Origin: Anthopleura xanthogrammica
Lineage: Eukaryota > Cnidaria > Anthozoa > Actiniaria > Actiniidae
Direction of reading: 5' to 3'
NCBI GenBank assembly: GCA_964019055.1
Contig: OZ025212.1
Coordinates: 5,276,766-5,340,765 of the forward strand
DNA: 64,000 nt
The position numbers and the translations under genes are program-made. Positions 1 through 13,057 of this stretch are shown piece by piece (position 1 is the first letter of the stretch; each line of letters starts with the position of its first letter). Below the pieces are notes generated by a model. The model searched no databases. It was not told the DNA's origin and saw only the letters and a list, made by a program, of their open reading frames with translations.

Positions 1-1032
1 AGGAAAAATTAAGTCCAGTACGAAATATAGGAATTTTGCTAGTGGAAAATTTCCCGAAGCCCGCAATAGGTGAATGAATCAAACAAATATAAGATAAGGC
101 GTATTTATATTCGCTTGGCATTTTGCATTTCAAAATTGCGAATTAACCACGGCAATTAGCTGCCCAATCGTTAATTTCTCGGACGGTTTAAACTGTATTT
201 CTACTGACCCATAAAAAACACCAGTCGAATATTTTCACCTCCGTTTGGGTTCACTAGTTAAACTGCAAGTTCAATCTTTCTTACCTCGTGTAGTAACTCT
301 GCCCTGGGGTGTTAACAGACTTTGATGGTTTCCGAAAAGCAAGAACTGGTTAATGATCAAGGGCCAGTCACAATAAATGATAATATGATTGGATAAACTG
401 TCACTGACTTAAGCCAGTCATTAATGATTAAGAATAAGCACACATTACACCACCTGTAATGATGTCAAAAACTAAGTCAGCCATACCAGTCAACATACAT
501 GAAAAAGCTTTATTAAATTCGAGGAAATGTCAGTTTTAGATTTAGAAACATATTTTTTCTTAGATGATAAACAAAGTCTGACAAATACCCTTAAGGCCGC
601 GACGGCGTCAGCGGAAACTATAGGAAAGTACTACGTCATAGATTAACGGAGGGAAAAATTTGAGAGTTTTTGCCGCCATGTTTTTTTTTTTGTCTAAACC
701 ATGAAACAGATTATATCTTGGTTTTTTTAATTCCATATTCGCTATATTTGTATTTAAAATAGATACAGTTCGATATTTATGTCTTAAAAAAGAATCTTAA
801 AATCATAGACTCTGGATGACTATAATTTATTCATATATTTCTTTTCACTGGAGCGAGGTGATTGGCTGAGAGAATAAGCCAATGAAATGAAACCTTGCAT
901 ATTGTGTAGAAGGATTTTCTCAACTCCTGTTAATCCTAAATTGCATTTTAAAAAACCTGATCTCTGGCAAAAAGACGCATCTAAGACTGATATCTAAAAA
1001 AAGCGAGAGAAAAACTTCAGATCTTATAGATA

Positions 1033-1190
1033 CTCTATGAACGTCAGGGCATAGCTAACTCACAGATGGAACCCTGAAACAAACTCTGGGCTGATCAAAG
1101 TTAGGGGAACGGCTAACTCACAGATACAACCGCCCTGAAACACTGAACCTCTGGGCTGATCAAAGTCAGGACATGGCTAACTCACAGATC
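1033..1190 (-). repeat. 57-bp dispersed minisatellite, reverse orientation
   Basis: About three degenerate units in which the core GGCTAACTCACAGAT recurs together with TCTGGGCTGATCAAAGT. The same unit occurs in forward orientation at 37145-37295 and as about six units at 49251-49585. Here no SINE body is obvious beside it. Non-coding. Confidence 0.8.
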
Positions 1191-1979
1191 GAATTGGAAT
1201 CTAAAGCTCAAAATGAAATAAATAGATTTTTAGTTCGAAGGAAAAATGACGTGGTGTAAACCCTTCAAAGTGCTAGCTGTCTTTTCTCCAGACACAATTA
1301 TTATTACCTCTCTGTTGCATGCGTAAACTCAGAGACAGGATAATCCATTGTCGTCAAAAACCTGACCTTTATGCTGAATACTATAAAGAAACTTTTCATA
1401 TGAGAGGCAAAAGAAAGAAATTTATGACTTTCGTTATTTGGCAGTTTTTTCGTGCAATAAACGCTCATTAACAAATAGAGACAGTGGTAGAAGTGTGCCA
1501 CCTAGTTATCTAAAACTAGTCGAGCGCGCGCAGGATAACAAAACTTAGCTCGCGCACACTATATAATATTGAAGCACAATATCGGTTATGACCGGACGAG
1601 GATCGGAATACCATACCACTGTAATCCCTGAAGATGGGCGCTTATGCCAAAGCCTCGGATATAAATTCCCTTTGGTTGAAGAAACATTTAGCATATTAAT
1701 AATAATAATAACACCAACCAACAAAACACTATTTGACAGTTTTTCTCTTGTTTATGTTGGTAATCCTTGTAAGGTCTTATTAGGCTGTGAAATATTTGTT
1801 TTGGGTGAATATAGTAAGGGTATTAAAAGTCAAAGAAAATGAAGAAATCTTCTTAGAAAGGTGTATCTGTCAGATTAGTGGTTTTATAATTGCTTCTTTC
1901 TTTGAAGAGTTGACATTGAAAATTTGAAATAATGGCAGGGAAGATGGAAAGGATGGATCGATGATTAAGGTGAATGGAT

Positions 1980-2660
1980 AGATTGATAATATGAATAAAG
2001 GGATGGATGGATGGATGGATGGTTTAATGAATGGATAGGTCGAGGAATAGAATGATAGAATGGATGGATAGATGTATGGATGAATAGACTGATAGGATGA
2101 ATGGATGGATAGATGGATAGATGAATAGGAGAGATGGATAAATTGATAGATTGATAATATGAATAAATGGATGGTTAAATGAATCTGGGGCGGCGGAAGC
2201 GGGGGGGGGGGGCATTGGCCCCCCACTTATTTTTTTTGGGGGGGCCAGCCCCCCCCCCCTTAATGTGGTTTGGATAAATCATAAACTATAAATCATAAAT
2301 ATTATTAAAGGCATTTGTATTTTGTATTCAGCTTCCGCCGCCGCTGTGAATTGAAAGGTCGATGAATAGAATGATAGGATGAATGGAAGGATAGATAGGT
2401 GAATGGATGGATGGATTAATAGCATGAATGAAGGGAAGGGGTGATGGTTAAATGAATTGATGAATAGATTGATAGGATGAATGGATGGATGGTTTGATAG
2501 ATGGAGGAATGGAAGGTTTGATAGATGGATGAATAAATAGATGGATGAATAAATAGATGGATAGATAGGATGAAATGGGATTGAATGGATTGAATGATAG
2601 ATGGATTGAATGAGAAGATGGATTGAAGATGAAATGCATGGACGAATAGGATGCCATGGA
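1980..2660. repeat. Degenerate (GGAT)n microsatellite with G/C homopolymers
   Basis: Two blocks (about 1980-2165 and 2340-2660) of imperfect GGAT/GAAT units. They are separated by runs of G near 2200-2210 and 2235-2260. Long open frames on the minus strand here (Ser/Ile/His/Pro-rich) are read-through of the tetranucleotide repeat, not genes. A shorter block of the same unit lies at 53220-53355. Confidence 0.9.
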
Positions 2661-3109
2661 TGATAGATGGTTTTATGGATGGGATTATTACGAACCAGCC
2701 AACCCTTTCTTGAACCCTTCCTCACATATCGAGAGGTAAAAACTGCTTTTCTCGGTCAATCTTATCTTAAGTACTTAAGTTATACATTATTCGCTTATAC
2801 TAGCATTACCTATTCTAATCTCAAGTAGGTTGACTTCAAGCCAGGTCTTATGCTATTCTAAGGATGAATAATAATGAAAATCTCGATAGAAAACCACTCA
2901 GTTCATCCTTCGGCAGCTTTTTCTATTTAACCTAAGCCTCAGTAATCCTCTAGTGTTACTGTCACTCTACTGGTAGAGTCGAGGGCCTTTTTGGCTTCGT
3001 CAAGTGATTGTAATTTTAAAAGAAAAAACACTTAATCGAACGGAAAAGCTGCAATATACCAGGGAGGTTTTTTCTTCTTACCATACTACTACTATTATTA
3101 TAATGATAA

Positions 3110-3250
3110 CAAGATAAAAATATATATGATAATAATAATAATGATGATAATAATAATGATGATAATAATAATATAATAATAACAATAATAATAACAACGT
3201 AATGTAACAACAACAACAGCAGCAACAACAATTGTAGTAGCAGTAGTAGT
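3110..3250. repeat. (ATA/ATG/CAA)n trinucleotide repeat
   Basis: Imperfect ATA, ATG and then CAA/TAG triplets. Open frames on the minus strand encode poly-Ile/Leu tracts produced by the repeat. Confidence 0.9.
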
Positions 3251-3585
3251 ATTAATAACGATAAGGTTAATGTGATATGGGTGTTGAAAAATACACCATG
3301 ACAAAAAAAATAGTATTATTTTCTTCAATATTTTGCGATAGATCTCGTTCGTTGGAATCTAAAATCCCTCGATAGCAGTGCTCTTGCTCTCTGATTGATA
3401 AAAACAGAATCAAAATCTGATTTGGGACGTTACGCATACCCGGCTTGAAACCGACAGTACATGCGGCATTTGCTGCGATTTGACTTTTAGTTTATTTGAA
3501 GATATTTAAGTACAAAATCCGGGTTACACTGAAGTGGCGGGTACCGGGTAACCTCATCCCCCTCAAGATCGGGTCTTGAGGTTGA

Positions 3586-3704
3586 GGAAAAACTGGGTCG
3601 AGTTGGCATTACAGTGCATTGTGGGACATTTTGCAATATGGCGGCTATTTCGTCCCCTAAAACAGTCCCACAATGCACTATAATACCAACTCGACCCAGT
3701 TTTT
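3586..3704. mobile_element. Foldback element (about 40-bp arms)
   Basis: The left arm around 3586-3627 (AACTGGGTCGAGTTGG... to GTGGGAC) is matched by its reverse complement at 3665-3704 (GTCCCACAATGCAC... to CCAACTCGACCCAGTT). The spacer of about 37 bp contains an ATGGCGGC motif. No coding capacity. The form is typical of a non-autonomous MITE, but no target-site duplication was confirmed. Confidence 0.65.
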
Positions 3705-6700
3705 TCTCGAACTCGGAACGACTAATTGTTTTGACCATATTCCTTACGTAATGTTATTGTAAACATGCCGGATATCGACGAAGCCGGTAATTTCGTGACT
3801 GCGAAATGATGTCAGATGATTCAGAAAAAAACGTATAATGATTATTGTTTTTCTTTTAACGCCAAACTCTTGCCTAATGAATAGCTTGGCACGTTTGATG
3901 GGATAAATACAGCCGTCCAACTGTTGCTGGCAAACACTGAAATCCATGGCATGGCACTTAAGTGGCTTCGTTATTCCAACCGGACACAAAATCCATACAG
4001 GAAGCAAGTAACAAAATAAATAAAAATGTAATTCTAATAAAACTTTATTAATACGAATCTATACAAATAACTGCACTAATGCGGCTTTCATTCACGTAGA
4101 GAAAAACTGGATTTTCTAGCTTGATGTGGAAATACAACGATTCATGAATAACTGAATAAGCGTGTGGTTTGATAGAGAACTAAAGGGCCATCAATATCAA
4201 CCCAATCAACGTCGTTTTTTTCAGTCGTCTCATTCTAGTGACATGTTTGGCAAACACTGCAATAAACAACTTATTTCTTCGGTATTCCTTAAACAAAACA
4301 AGTACCAAAAAATATGGACGATTTACAGCTTTTAGAGTGCATATTCAATTATTTTGTTATCTCACAACACATCTTTCTCTCTTTCACCTGCGAAATAAAA
4401 TCTCTTTTTTGGGGCATTGAGGTGAGATTATTTCCAACAAATTTAAATAGAAAGTCCACCGCTAATGGGGGCAATTTCTGACATATTTGAAACCCCTAGA
4501 AACCGTAACTAAGACATCTGGCTGAATAGAGTTATGAGTTTTTTTGGCCGTAACTCGATATTTGAAGTAGGATTTCACTAGCATGAATTTGCATATTAAG
4601 ATATTTGCATGCGCGTGAGACTTCTTAATAAAGAAGGTCTTTCAAAAGGACACCAAACACCATTGCTAGACAAGGTACCAATTGATAGCTCTGTATTTAA
4701 CAGACTTTGAAGTTAAGATTGCTTTCGAACCAAGCTTCAGAAGGCGGAGGCCGAGAAAGATTTCATTTTTGAATATTCTCGCCGGCGATTCTAAGGTTGG
4801 TTATAGTTCTTTCGTACAACTGAATGCTCTCAGTGACGCTAAGGCACTGAAAAAAAAAAAGAATGGCCATCTAGCGGGCTTAAAGCGATCATTTTTGAGA
4901 ATCGGGTTACGGGAACGGAATTGAAAGATAGAAAATCCCATGGTGTTTATTTAACGACGGTTATAAAGACAATCCAAAAATATTCATGTCTAGTATTTTT
5001 TTGGACGTGTTATTCTCTACGCTGATCTCTTCTTCCCGTGCCACAAAACCAATCCTAAATTGATTGTTAATTTTAAAACTAGCGATTTTTTTTTTCAGTC
5101 TTCCTTACATTTCGTTTTCTAAATTAACAGGTAAGACTGCCAATCGCCAGAGGAATATTCCGGCGCACCTTGAGGGAATGTTTTAAAGGTTTGGAATTTT
5201 ACAATTAAGTTACGAAGTACTGAAATCCAGCCAGCTTGCTTGAGGAAAGATTGAACACAAGAAAGCAAGCCACAGGATAGCTTTGTTCTTCTCTGTGACT
5301 GTGATATGAAAAACTAAACGAAAAGAGAAAGAAAAAAAATACAAGGTACATATTATTTTAACTTTATTAATTTCAACACAATCCACGTACTACCTTATTT
5401 TTTTCCTTTTTTCCTTTAACTTTCTTTTCCTTTTCTTTTATTCGGTAAGAATACACTTTTGTAGCTCCCTCAAAATATAATATTGTTATCATTCGGCACC
5501 ATTTTTTCCAAGCTATATTCTTCTCGATTATTTCCTAGATTTTGGGGCCGAAAAAAGGTTACTAATCGGCATAGTTTTAAAAAAAAATATTGGAAAAAGT
5601 AGATTCCAAGGACCTTAGCTTAGTAAAATGAACTAAATCAGCCACTAAAACTTAATCATTTTGAACCAAAGCTGTCAAAAATAGAGATGAGAATCTAAAG
5701 AACCTTATTCGCTTCAGTTAAAATAGTATATTTTCTCCCACTGATCTGAACGAGAAATGTCTTGGAATAATCCGAAAACCCTGTTTTAGATTTTACCTCT
5801 CGGTATTTCATTCATAAATTCCCAATAACCCCGTATAATTGTTTTTAAACGATTCGCTATAGATAGTAACGATCTCTTCTTTTCGGCTTTTTATTTTTGG
5901 TGAATTGAAATTTTTAGTAGCCTAAGGGGAAATTTCATTAGCACCTGCAATCAACGATGACCTAAAAACAAAAAATAAATATACTCAGTAGCATGAATTC
6001 AGTTTTCAAGTTTTGCGATTTTTAAGCTGTAGATTGGCAAGCAAAAGAGTGTACTGCCGACAATTTTCAAATTTGAAGTCCGAAGATTTAGTACAGACCA
6101 ATCGACTTTGTTGGTCTCTAGGCAACAGACTGCCAAGGTTTTTATGAGTGTGGCTGAATTTGAAATTAAAATGACATAAAAGCATAAAAAAATCCATCCA
6201 ATAAGAAAACGCTTTTTCGATAGACGCCGCATTTTTTTAACTTTAATAGCCATTCGTTTCGAAAGTAAACAAGCTTAAATTCAAACACGGATTTTATGAA
6301 TCGTGAAAATCTTGCCCCTTAAAAAATAACGAGGCATCTTTGTTTTTCTGAATTCATAGTTATTTTCAGCTTAGCCTCGATCTATCTTTCCTATATAAGC
6401 TCACTAGAGAAGAGAATAAATGTAGTATCAGACTTCAAATCCTATCTAGAACTTCGATTAGTCATGATATTAGTCAGTTTTTTTTGACATTTGACTCATC
6501 GCTAATATACAGAAAACTCGATCACGGCTATCATTTGGCAAAAGGCTGTCTCATATGAATACTGAAATATCCTCGGCGAATTGGAGTTCGATTTGTTATG
6601 CTAATTTAAAATGAGAATTGAGCCAATACTCCTTTTAGAAACGTTGAATAAAATATATTCCATTCATGAATAAAAATATATAATTTTCTGTACTTACAAT

Positions 6701-6861
6701 TACCGTTGGATTTAGACTTAACTACAACTATAACTATAACATAATTCATTCATTCAATATTCAGTTTTCACGCATTTGAAAAAGGTTTTTGAAATGGCTT
6801 TATATAATTACATCAAGTGTCCTCACTCCAATATAAAATGACATTAAATTCATTCTGAGTT

Positions 6862-6922
6862 TTCCCCAATATTAGGAAGATTCCCCCAATATTAGGAAGT
6901 TTTCCCCAATATTAGGGAGTTT
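6862..6922 (+). repeat. Short tandem repeat, about 21 bp x3
   Basis: The phrase CCCCAATATTAGGAAG is repeated three times with small changes. No gene around it. Confidence 0.8.
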
Positions 6923-7921
6923 TTTTTCCAACCATGTTAAGACATTTTTAGCTTTGAATTTGACACGTTTGGAAAATATTTTCCAATTAAAAGAGCAGTT
7001 TTAGCACTATAAATCATAATTTTTTTCTTCTGTAAATTTGTGGGGTTTTTTTTAGCAAAGGAAACGACCATCAACGCTTTGAATTAATAGCACAAAAAAA
7101 ACACAAAAGCTCTTCTAAAAAAGCAAAAAGAAACCATTCAATTCATTAATTCAAGTACATTTCCTCAAGTTGCCAATTAAAAGTCACAAATCGTTAAGGT
7201 ATTAATTAGTAAAAGCATAGCTCATTACGATGTTACTAAGCCTTACACTTCAAACGAGCCAATCACATGGCAGAGACACACAAGAGGCTAGAGTCTGTTT
7301 ATCTGGTTATAGATCTGTGGAGTGGCTGCCCGTCAGGTGTGTTTTTAGATGTTTTTTTGTTGTTGATATTACTACTTGTAATCACCCTAATTGCCTCATA
7401 CTTTGACTGCTATTTTATTATACTGTTTGATGAAGCCTTTTTTAACTTTATTTTTCATACGCACTTGTTAATTAAGTTTTGAATTATTTCCTTTTCTCTC
7501 CTCTCTTCCCCTCGCCTCCCCTCCCCCCTCTCTCATACGCGATATTATTCTTATAGTTGGCCTTCCCTCTCTCACTCCCTCCGTCAGTTTCTTCTTACTT
7601 TCCCTCCCCTCCCCTGTTAGGTGCAAATATGGTCCCTCTCTGTCACAATGTTTTCTCTTTGACACTGGTCTACTAAGACCTCCCCCCTGCAGTAGCTAAT
7701 CCTATCCTCAGCCCTCCCCTCTAGTAGGTTTTGTACTGAGGTGCAATATTTCTGCTTTGGCGCAATCTCAGGTTCAACCAGTTTGAGCTAGTAGGCCATA
7801 TTTATAATGTCTTCATTACTAGAAAAACAAAAGGGGTAGACTTTGCATCCTATTTCCTTAAGATCCTTCCTAGTAATTTTACGACGGCTAGAACCCTGGT
7901 AAGTCTTTAACCCTCTTATTA

Positions 7922-8061
7922 TAGACCCCTTGCAGCACTTAGGAATGCAGCTCAATTTGAAAGACAAAACAATAGGTTTCCAATTCTCAGGAGATTGAAA
8001 TTCTTTTGTTTTGTCCTCCAAATTGAGCTGCTTTGACGTCACGTGTAAAGGAGTCGGCTAT
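7922..8061 (+). mobile_element. MITE family A (TAGACCCCTTGCA ends), degenerate copy
   Basis: Begins TAGACCCCTTGCAGC and contains CAATTCTCAGGAGAT and CTCCAAATTGAGCTGC. The right end is eroded. It is clearly related to copies at 27495-27631 and 42254-42390. Internal halves are partly complementary (TTTGTCCTCCAAATTGAGC against GCTCAATTTGAAAGACAAA), so the element folds on itself. Confidence 0.75.
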
Positions 8062-8969
8062 AGTTGATCGAGACTTCATCCATATCCCTGACAGGTCCCG
8101 TTTATTTCTTCTTTGTGGATATAAGTTTTATGTCTGCTGTAGTCTGTCAGAAAAACTTCCATTAAGTAATCCGAACATTGACGTTCACTTGTGCAGCTGT
8201 TCAAAGCTAAATCATCCTATAATACACTATTGTGTAATGTTCGCCGATCAGTGTTTAGACAACAAAATGTACCTTATTTGTATTCCTATCACGTTTGGTA
8301 CTGTCGGCGGCTTGTAATCATCCCTCAACGGGAGATAATAACTGTAATTGTGGATGCCCATTTTGGTTGATAGGACGAAATTTCCAACTAAAATTTCAGC
8401 TTGTCTTCACTCGCTAATCATCAATAGTCTGCCGGCCATGATTCCTCAGTTAGCATTCATAGAAGCTTCAGTTCCATTTTCTGTTATCAAATGAGCTTAA
8501 ACAGCAAGCAAGTGCATACTTAGTGATGATATGACTATCCACATGAGGAGCTGATGATGGGGAGCGGAACTCTCTCTTGTAGCGTTAGTGTGCTCAACTC
8601 TCATGTCAGGGGCTACGAATCCTTGAATTGGCGTCAAATTTTAAGGTCCCCCTCTCTCCCTGCTCGCAACAAGGTTTTGCGATATCTCGCTTGTTTTAGA
8701 TACATGACATTAGGCAGAAATGCTGCGATACCTGGATTCACGTGGGATATCCAAGAGTGCAGTGCAGTTGTGGCCATTTAAGTTGTGACTGATAGTGCAT
8801 GTCTTTCATTGAGATCATTCAGCGCTAGCTTAACTGGTCCCAGCCGACTCGTAGATCTTTCAAACTTATTGCTTTGTAAATGTTTTGTTTTTCTTACGTT
8901 TGATTAGTCGTGACGCTTCGTTAACGGACAATGAGTCATCAGAAAAACACAACTCCATAATCATGAAAA

Positions 8970-8970
8970 T

Positions 8971-9053
<83 letters not shown>

Positions 9054-9140
9054 AAAGAAGGAAAGAAACGGGGAAAAAAGAGAGAGAGAGGGAGAGAAAG
9101 AACGAAAGAATGAAAGAGAGAAAGAGAGAATAAAGAAAGA
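8970..9140 (+). repeat. (GAAA)n microsatellite with purine-rich flank
   Basis: About twenty GAAA units followed by imperfect GA-rich sequence. The Lys/Glu/Arg (plus) and Ser/Phe/Leu (minus) open frames here are products of the repeat. Confidence 0.95.
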
Positions 9141-10870
9141 AAAAAAACTTAAATAAGTGAATTTAAAAAAACAATCGAACATATTTTTAATTAAAGTTCT
9201 TGGCATTCACTGACTTGTCCAATTACGATGACGTCACAAGATGGCGCAGTTTAGTTCCCACTATTATTACAGTTCCATTATGCAAGATATAACCGGTTGA
9301 TCAATAACATTCTCTTAATTGATACAATATTACCATATTCTGGTAATCCTACCCCATCTTCTGCTTTGCGTGATACCATCAGCAAACAACCTCCCTGCAC
9401 CTGTCGAACGCTTTTTAGAAGCTACAGTTAAAGATAGGCAAGAAACGCCGCCATAGTTCAATACTAGTACAGAATGGAAAGTAAATAGAGAAGGTAAAAA
9501 ACCCAGGTGGACTTGGAAGCCAAATTAAAAAGTACATATAGCTACGAGGTAAGTCAAGATTATAAAGCAAAACCAGGGGAGGAAACGAATGATAAATAAG
9601 AAAAGGAAAAAGGATAATTAGAATCGAAGTTAAAATAGAAGATAAGTTAGGCATGAAAAAGTTGGTAATTCAAATGGATAAAGGAGTACAAAAGGGCGGA
9701 GGAAAAATGTTATGGCGAGAAATGTGTTAGTAAGAGAATACGATACCATGATAGATATACTTTGTGTGAATTTATGTGGTATATCCAAACATCTGGACAG
9801 TGAACAATGACAGAATAAATAAAACTTAAATAACGAATAAAAAATCTACAAAAACACATCGGCTCTCTCGAGAACAAAGAACAACAAAAAGTCTGCCGAT
9901 CGTACTCTAAATGTAGACCTTGGTTTATCTTCATTTCCAGGCGTAATGTTTACTTGTAAATCCCAGCATATATCAGAACATTGTTGGTGGATGTAATCCA
10001 TCCGATTGTGACAGTAGGTTCCTGCTTAAGCCATCACCCCGTCGGCTATTTCGATAATCCTTATTAATCTATATTCACCCGAACAAGTGCAATGAGCTTT
10101 TAATCCGATCCTACGACAGCTTACAAAATTGACTGACAATATTTACGACATTACATATATCTACTATAGATTCGTTACTAAATTTGAGCCAGATTGTCAA
10201 CCTGTTCTCAATGTGTGAGTGGCATGCAAGAGACCGAGCCACGACTATTCGACTCCGCTATCATGAATAATGGCCCGTATAATCAACTGGCTAGGATGTA
10301 TTATTTCCATTACTGACCTCGCCAACTTCCAGATAATCCGGTCAAGATCTTGTAAACCCATTAAGGTTTTATCACATTGACTGAGAATAAGTTCACATTT
10401 AAGAATTTATAAAGAAACTGGAATTTCTTTCGATAGGTCTTGAAGCTTATAGAATTTTTTCAGTCTTTGAACTAAATCCACATCTTGCATCCTTTTAATT
10501 TCTTACAGAGTAAAAAGATATATCCTGGTCCATAAAACATACAGTATCGGAGAGATAGGAAGTCAGCCAGACTTTTAGAATTTATTATTTTTATGTTTCT
10601 GTTTGAAAGAGATTTTTAAATAAGCGTATTATATTAATGAATACTGAAGCGATAGACGTATCATTATATATTAATATTTTATTAATATTTGAAATATTTA
10701 TATGATTGATACTATTCACATTAATATTAATATTATTATAATCATTATTTCACATCATTATCGTTAACCATTTATTTTAATTTCAATTTATTCACCCATT
10801 TCAATTTATTTCAATTTAATTTAATGTTATTATTATTACTATTTATAATATAATAATATATATATACAGC

Positions 10871-11068
10871 CTTTTGCAAAAATTATGGCCGTTTCAAGTA
10901 CAAGTATATCAAAAGTGCATCAGAAATTATGGGATATCATTCCTGATATTTTTTCAGAAAGCCCTAGTGATAGGCAACCCGAAAAAAATATCAGCGATGA
11001 TATCCCATAATTTCTGATGCACTTTTGATATACTTGTACTTGAAACGGCCATAATTTTTGCAAAAGAC
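10871..11068. mobile_element. Near-perfect hairpin with 85-bp arms
   Basis: The left arm (10871-10955, starting CTTTTGCAAAAATTATGGCC) is repeated in reverse complement at 10981-11068, with only two or three differences I can see. The loop is about 25 bp. AT-rich flanks. It has no open frame, so it is either a young MITE or another hairpin-forming element. Transcription would give one long hairpin RNA. Confidence 0.8.
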
Positions 11069-11764
11069 TATATAAATAATAAAACAAATATAATAATAAT
11101 AATAATATACTAAATATAATAATTATGATTATAATAATATTAATAATAATTAAAAAACAATAATAATTAATATAATAATAAATATGAAAAATACATAATA
11201 CGTAATGGTTCTGGTAGTCAGTAGAGGTTAATGACGCCATGATGTAAACGATCTTTTCAGTACATTTGAAGTGGGTTCGTCCCGTCAGTATTGTATGACA
11301 CATGTTTCCAGGCTTCTTTAGCACTCGGGGAAATCCCCCTCAAACGCTTTTTAAACAAAGTCAATTTACAGTCTATATATATGCATGCGAGGATATATTT
11401 TTACAATAAACAGGAAATAACTAGTATATCCCACAATGCATTGTTATCAGCGCTTGACGTCATAGCCGGGGGTTATCAATGAGTCTTTATTTTCTTTCAG
11501 TTTTTGATGTTAAAGTATAAAATAGAATTACAATTTGACGCAGACGTTCAATATGGTTGACGTCAACGATGAAAAAGAATAATCTAGAGCTTGTAAGAAT
11601 TTATCAAAACAATCTTCAGAAAAAATAAAAACCTGTAATATTTATGTGAACAACTTTTAATGAAGTTGTGCATTTGAGTTTTTTTTGGATATATTGAGGA
11701 TAGAAATGAAATAAATAGGTAAGAGCCGCCATGAATAACGTAATGGTATATAGTTTATTTTTAT

Positions 11765-11774
11765 GATTATTATG

Positions 11775-11813
<39 letters not shown>

Positions 11814-11926
11814 TGGAGTAGGGCTGAAGATACTCAAATTATAAAAAAATACAAATTTTCTCGTAATTTTGTTTATAATAATAATAATAATAATAATTAT
11901 TATTATTATTATTATTATTGTTATTG

Positions 11927-12011
<85 letters not shown>

Positions 12012-12012
12012 C
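11765..12012. repeat. (ATT)n / (AAT)n microsatellites, inverted pair
   Basis: An ATT tract at about 11770-11813, then AAT turning into ATT at 11876-12010 with an ATTATC sub-run. Poly-Ile, poly-Asn and poly-Tyr open frames here are artefacts. Confidence 0.95.
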
Positions 12013-12014
12013 TG

Positions 12015-12412
12015 TCGCAACTTGTCCAGCGAATTGCTCACAGTTATGGAACTAGAACAGTGACTTCACTTTAATCTAGTGCTTCCAAAAGTAAGAACGG
12101 AATTTAGAAGGAAGTCAGTGTCATTCCAGGAAGCAAAGGCATACAACGAGCTCCCTAACATTATCAAACAACCTAGCTCAATTACATCGTTCAAAGCTAA
12201 AATAAGAGATGTTTTTTCATAAGATTTAATTTTATCGTACAATTTCCGTCATTTTTCGTTTTTTATAGAATATTGTTTTTCTGCTCATTTATTTCTCTAA
12301 CTTACCAGGACCCCCATTGATATCAGCAATGCTGAAGGGGCAAACACCTGGCTAAATATTGGTAAATAAATGAATAATATATTATTATTATTAATTAATT
12401 AATTAATTATGT
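12015..12412 (+). mobile_element. 3' end of a CR1/jockey-like non-LTR retrotransposon, decayed
   Basis: Reading from 12090, the plus strand encodes a stretch beginning VLPKVRTEFRRKSVSFQEAK, followed by AYNELPNIIKQPSSITSFK and a stop near 12222. This is the signature C-terminal tail of non-LTR reverse transcriptases (LP..RT.....F...A...N.LP..IK...S...FK). The preceding HSYGTR motif (about 12036-12053) lies in another frame, so the copy is frameshifted. The 3' UTR ends in a simple AAT/AATT tail (about 12362-12410), as expected for this class. Dead fragment. Confidence 0.7.
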
Positions 12413-12832
12413 AAATAAATGCTTTATCAACATCTTACATTGCAGTTAAAAATGATTACGTAATTTATAACCAGAAAAAAACTAACATCTATAAACTATA
12501 TATATATATAAATTGGTGTATGCGTGCTCGTACTCGGCAATTTTCACCAAATGATTAATTAACAGTCTTTCTTGTTCTCATACGTCCCCCGAAGGCACAA
12601 AGCAATAGGCCAAAACACAACAAATCACCTCAATATGTCCAATTCACCTCTATAACTTTGAATAGAAATAGAAACCAGCCGGTCAATGCCTTAATCTGAT
12701 ATAACCATGACGTCACTATGACCTTATCATTACGTCATCTTGACGTCCTTGCGCCTAGGTTTCCCAGTGTCTTTCACCTGTGAGCTAATGAGTTATTTTC
12801 TTTCCCTTTTAGATTTCTTTCATTTGTACGAA

Positions 12833-13057
12833 ATGTCTTCAGCGAGTAACAACTCTCTGCCAGCCAACAAGGCGGCCTTGAGAGAGACAGTGAAGGTTCT
12901 ACGAGGGCACGCTGGTATTCAGCGAATCAAGGTATCACGAGCCTGTACGGACTTAATGAACTATTGCTTAGAACACGCCAAAAATGATTATCTACTTCAA
13001 GGAGGCTCGCCATCAGGAAATCCTTACAAAGAAGGGAAAAACTGCCCTGTCATGTGA
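12833..13057 (+). CDS. Heterotrimeric G-protein gamma subunit
   Basis: The gamma subunit forms an obligate dimer with G beta and anchors it to the inner plasma membrane. The 74-residue product has the family layout: an N-terminal amphipathic coiled-coil helix (KAALRETVKVLRGHAGIQRI), the KVSRACTDLMNYCLEHAKND core, an NPYKEGK segment (the NPF-like motif that packs on G beta), and a terminal CaaX box, CPVM. It most resembles the Gng5/Gng10-like group from memory. A consensus acceptor (pyrimidine tract plus AG at 12811-12812) lies 20 bases before the ATG, so the frame upstream of 12813 is intron and the 5' UTR is spliced. The whole coding region is one exon. The X residue of the CaaX is Met, which favours farnesylation, whereas most gamma chains end in Leu. 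A polyadenylation signal AATAAA lies at 13511-13516. Confidence 0.93.
   Translation: MSSASNNSLPANKAALRETVKVLRGHAGIQRIKVSRACTDLMNYCLEHAKNDYLLQGGSPSGNPYKEGKNCPVM

Larger units (their letters stand above)
1..12812. other. Gene-poor region
   Basis: Apart from the listed repeats and mobile elements I see no exon with convincing splice sites or protein similarity. Open frames such as those at 7267-7482, 8033-8317 and 8554-8781 have no recognisable domain. CT-rich tracts occur around 7490-7620. Non-coding 5' exons of the gamma-subunit gene could lie here, since its coding exon is preceded by a splice acceptor. Confidence 0.5.

Noticed and set aside
1870..2725. Long Ser/Ile/His/Pro-rich minus-strand open frames
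   Set aside because: They are read-through of degenerate GGAT repeats in several frames.
1980..3250. CRISPR array or bacterial-type repeat system
   Set aside because: Repeats are simple microsatellites without constant repeat/unique spacer structure; the window is eukaryotic.
11616..12074. Poly-Ile/Asn/Tyr open frames
   Set aside because: Pure consequence of ATT/AAT microsatellites.
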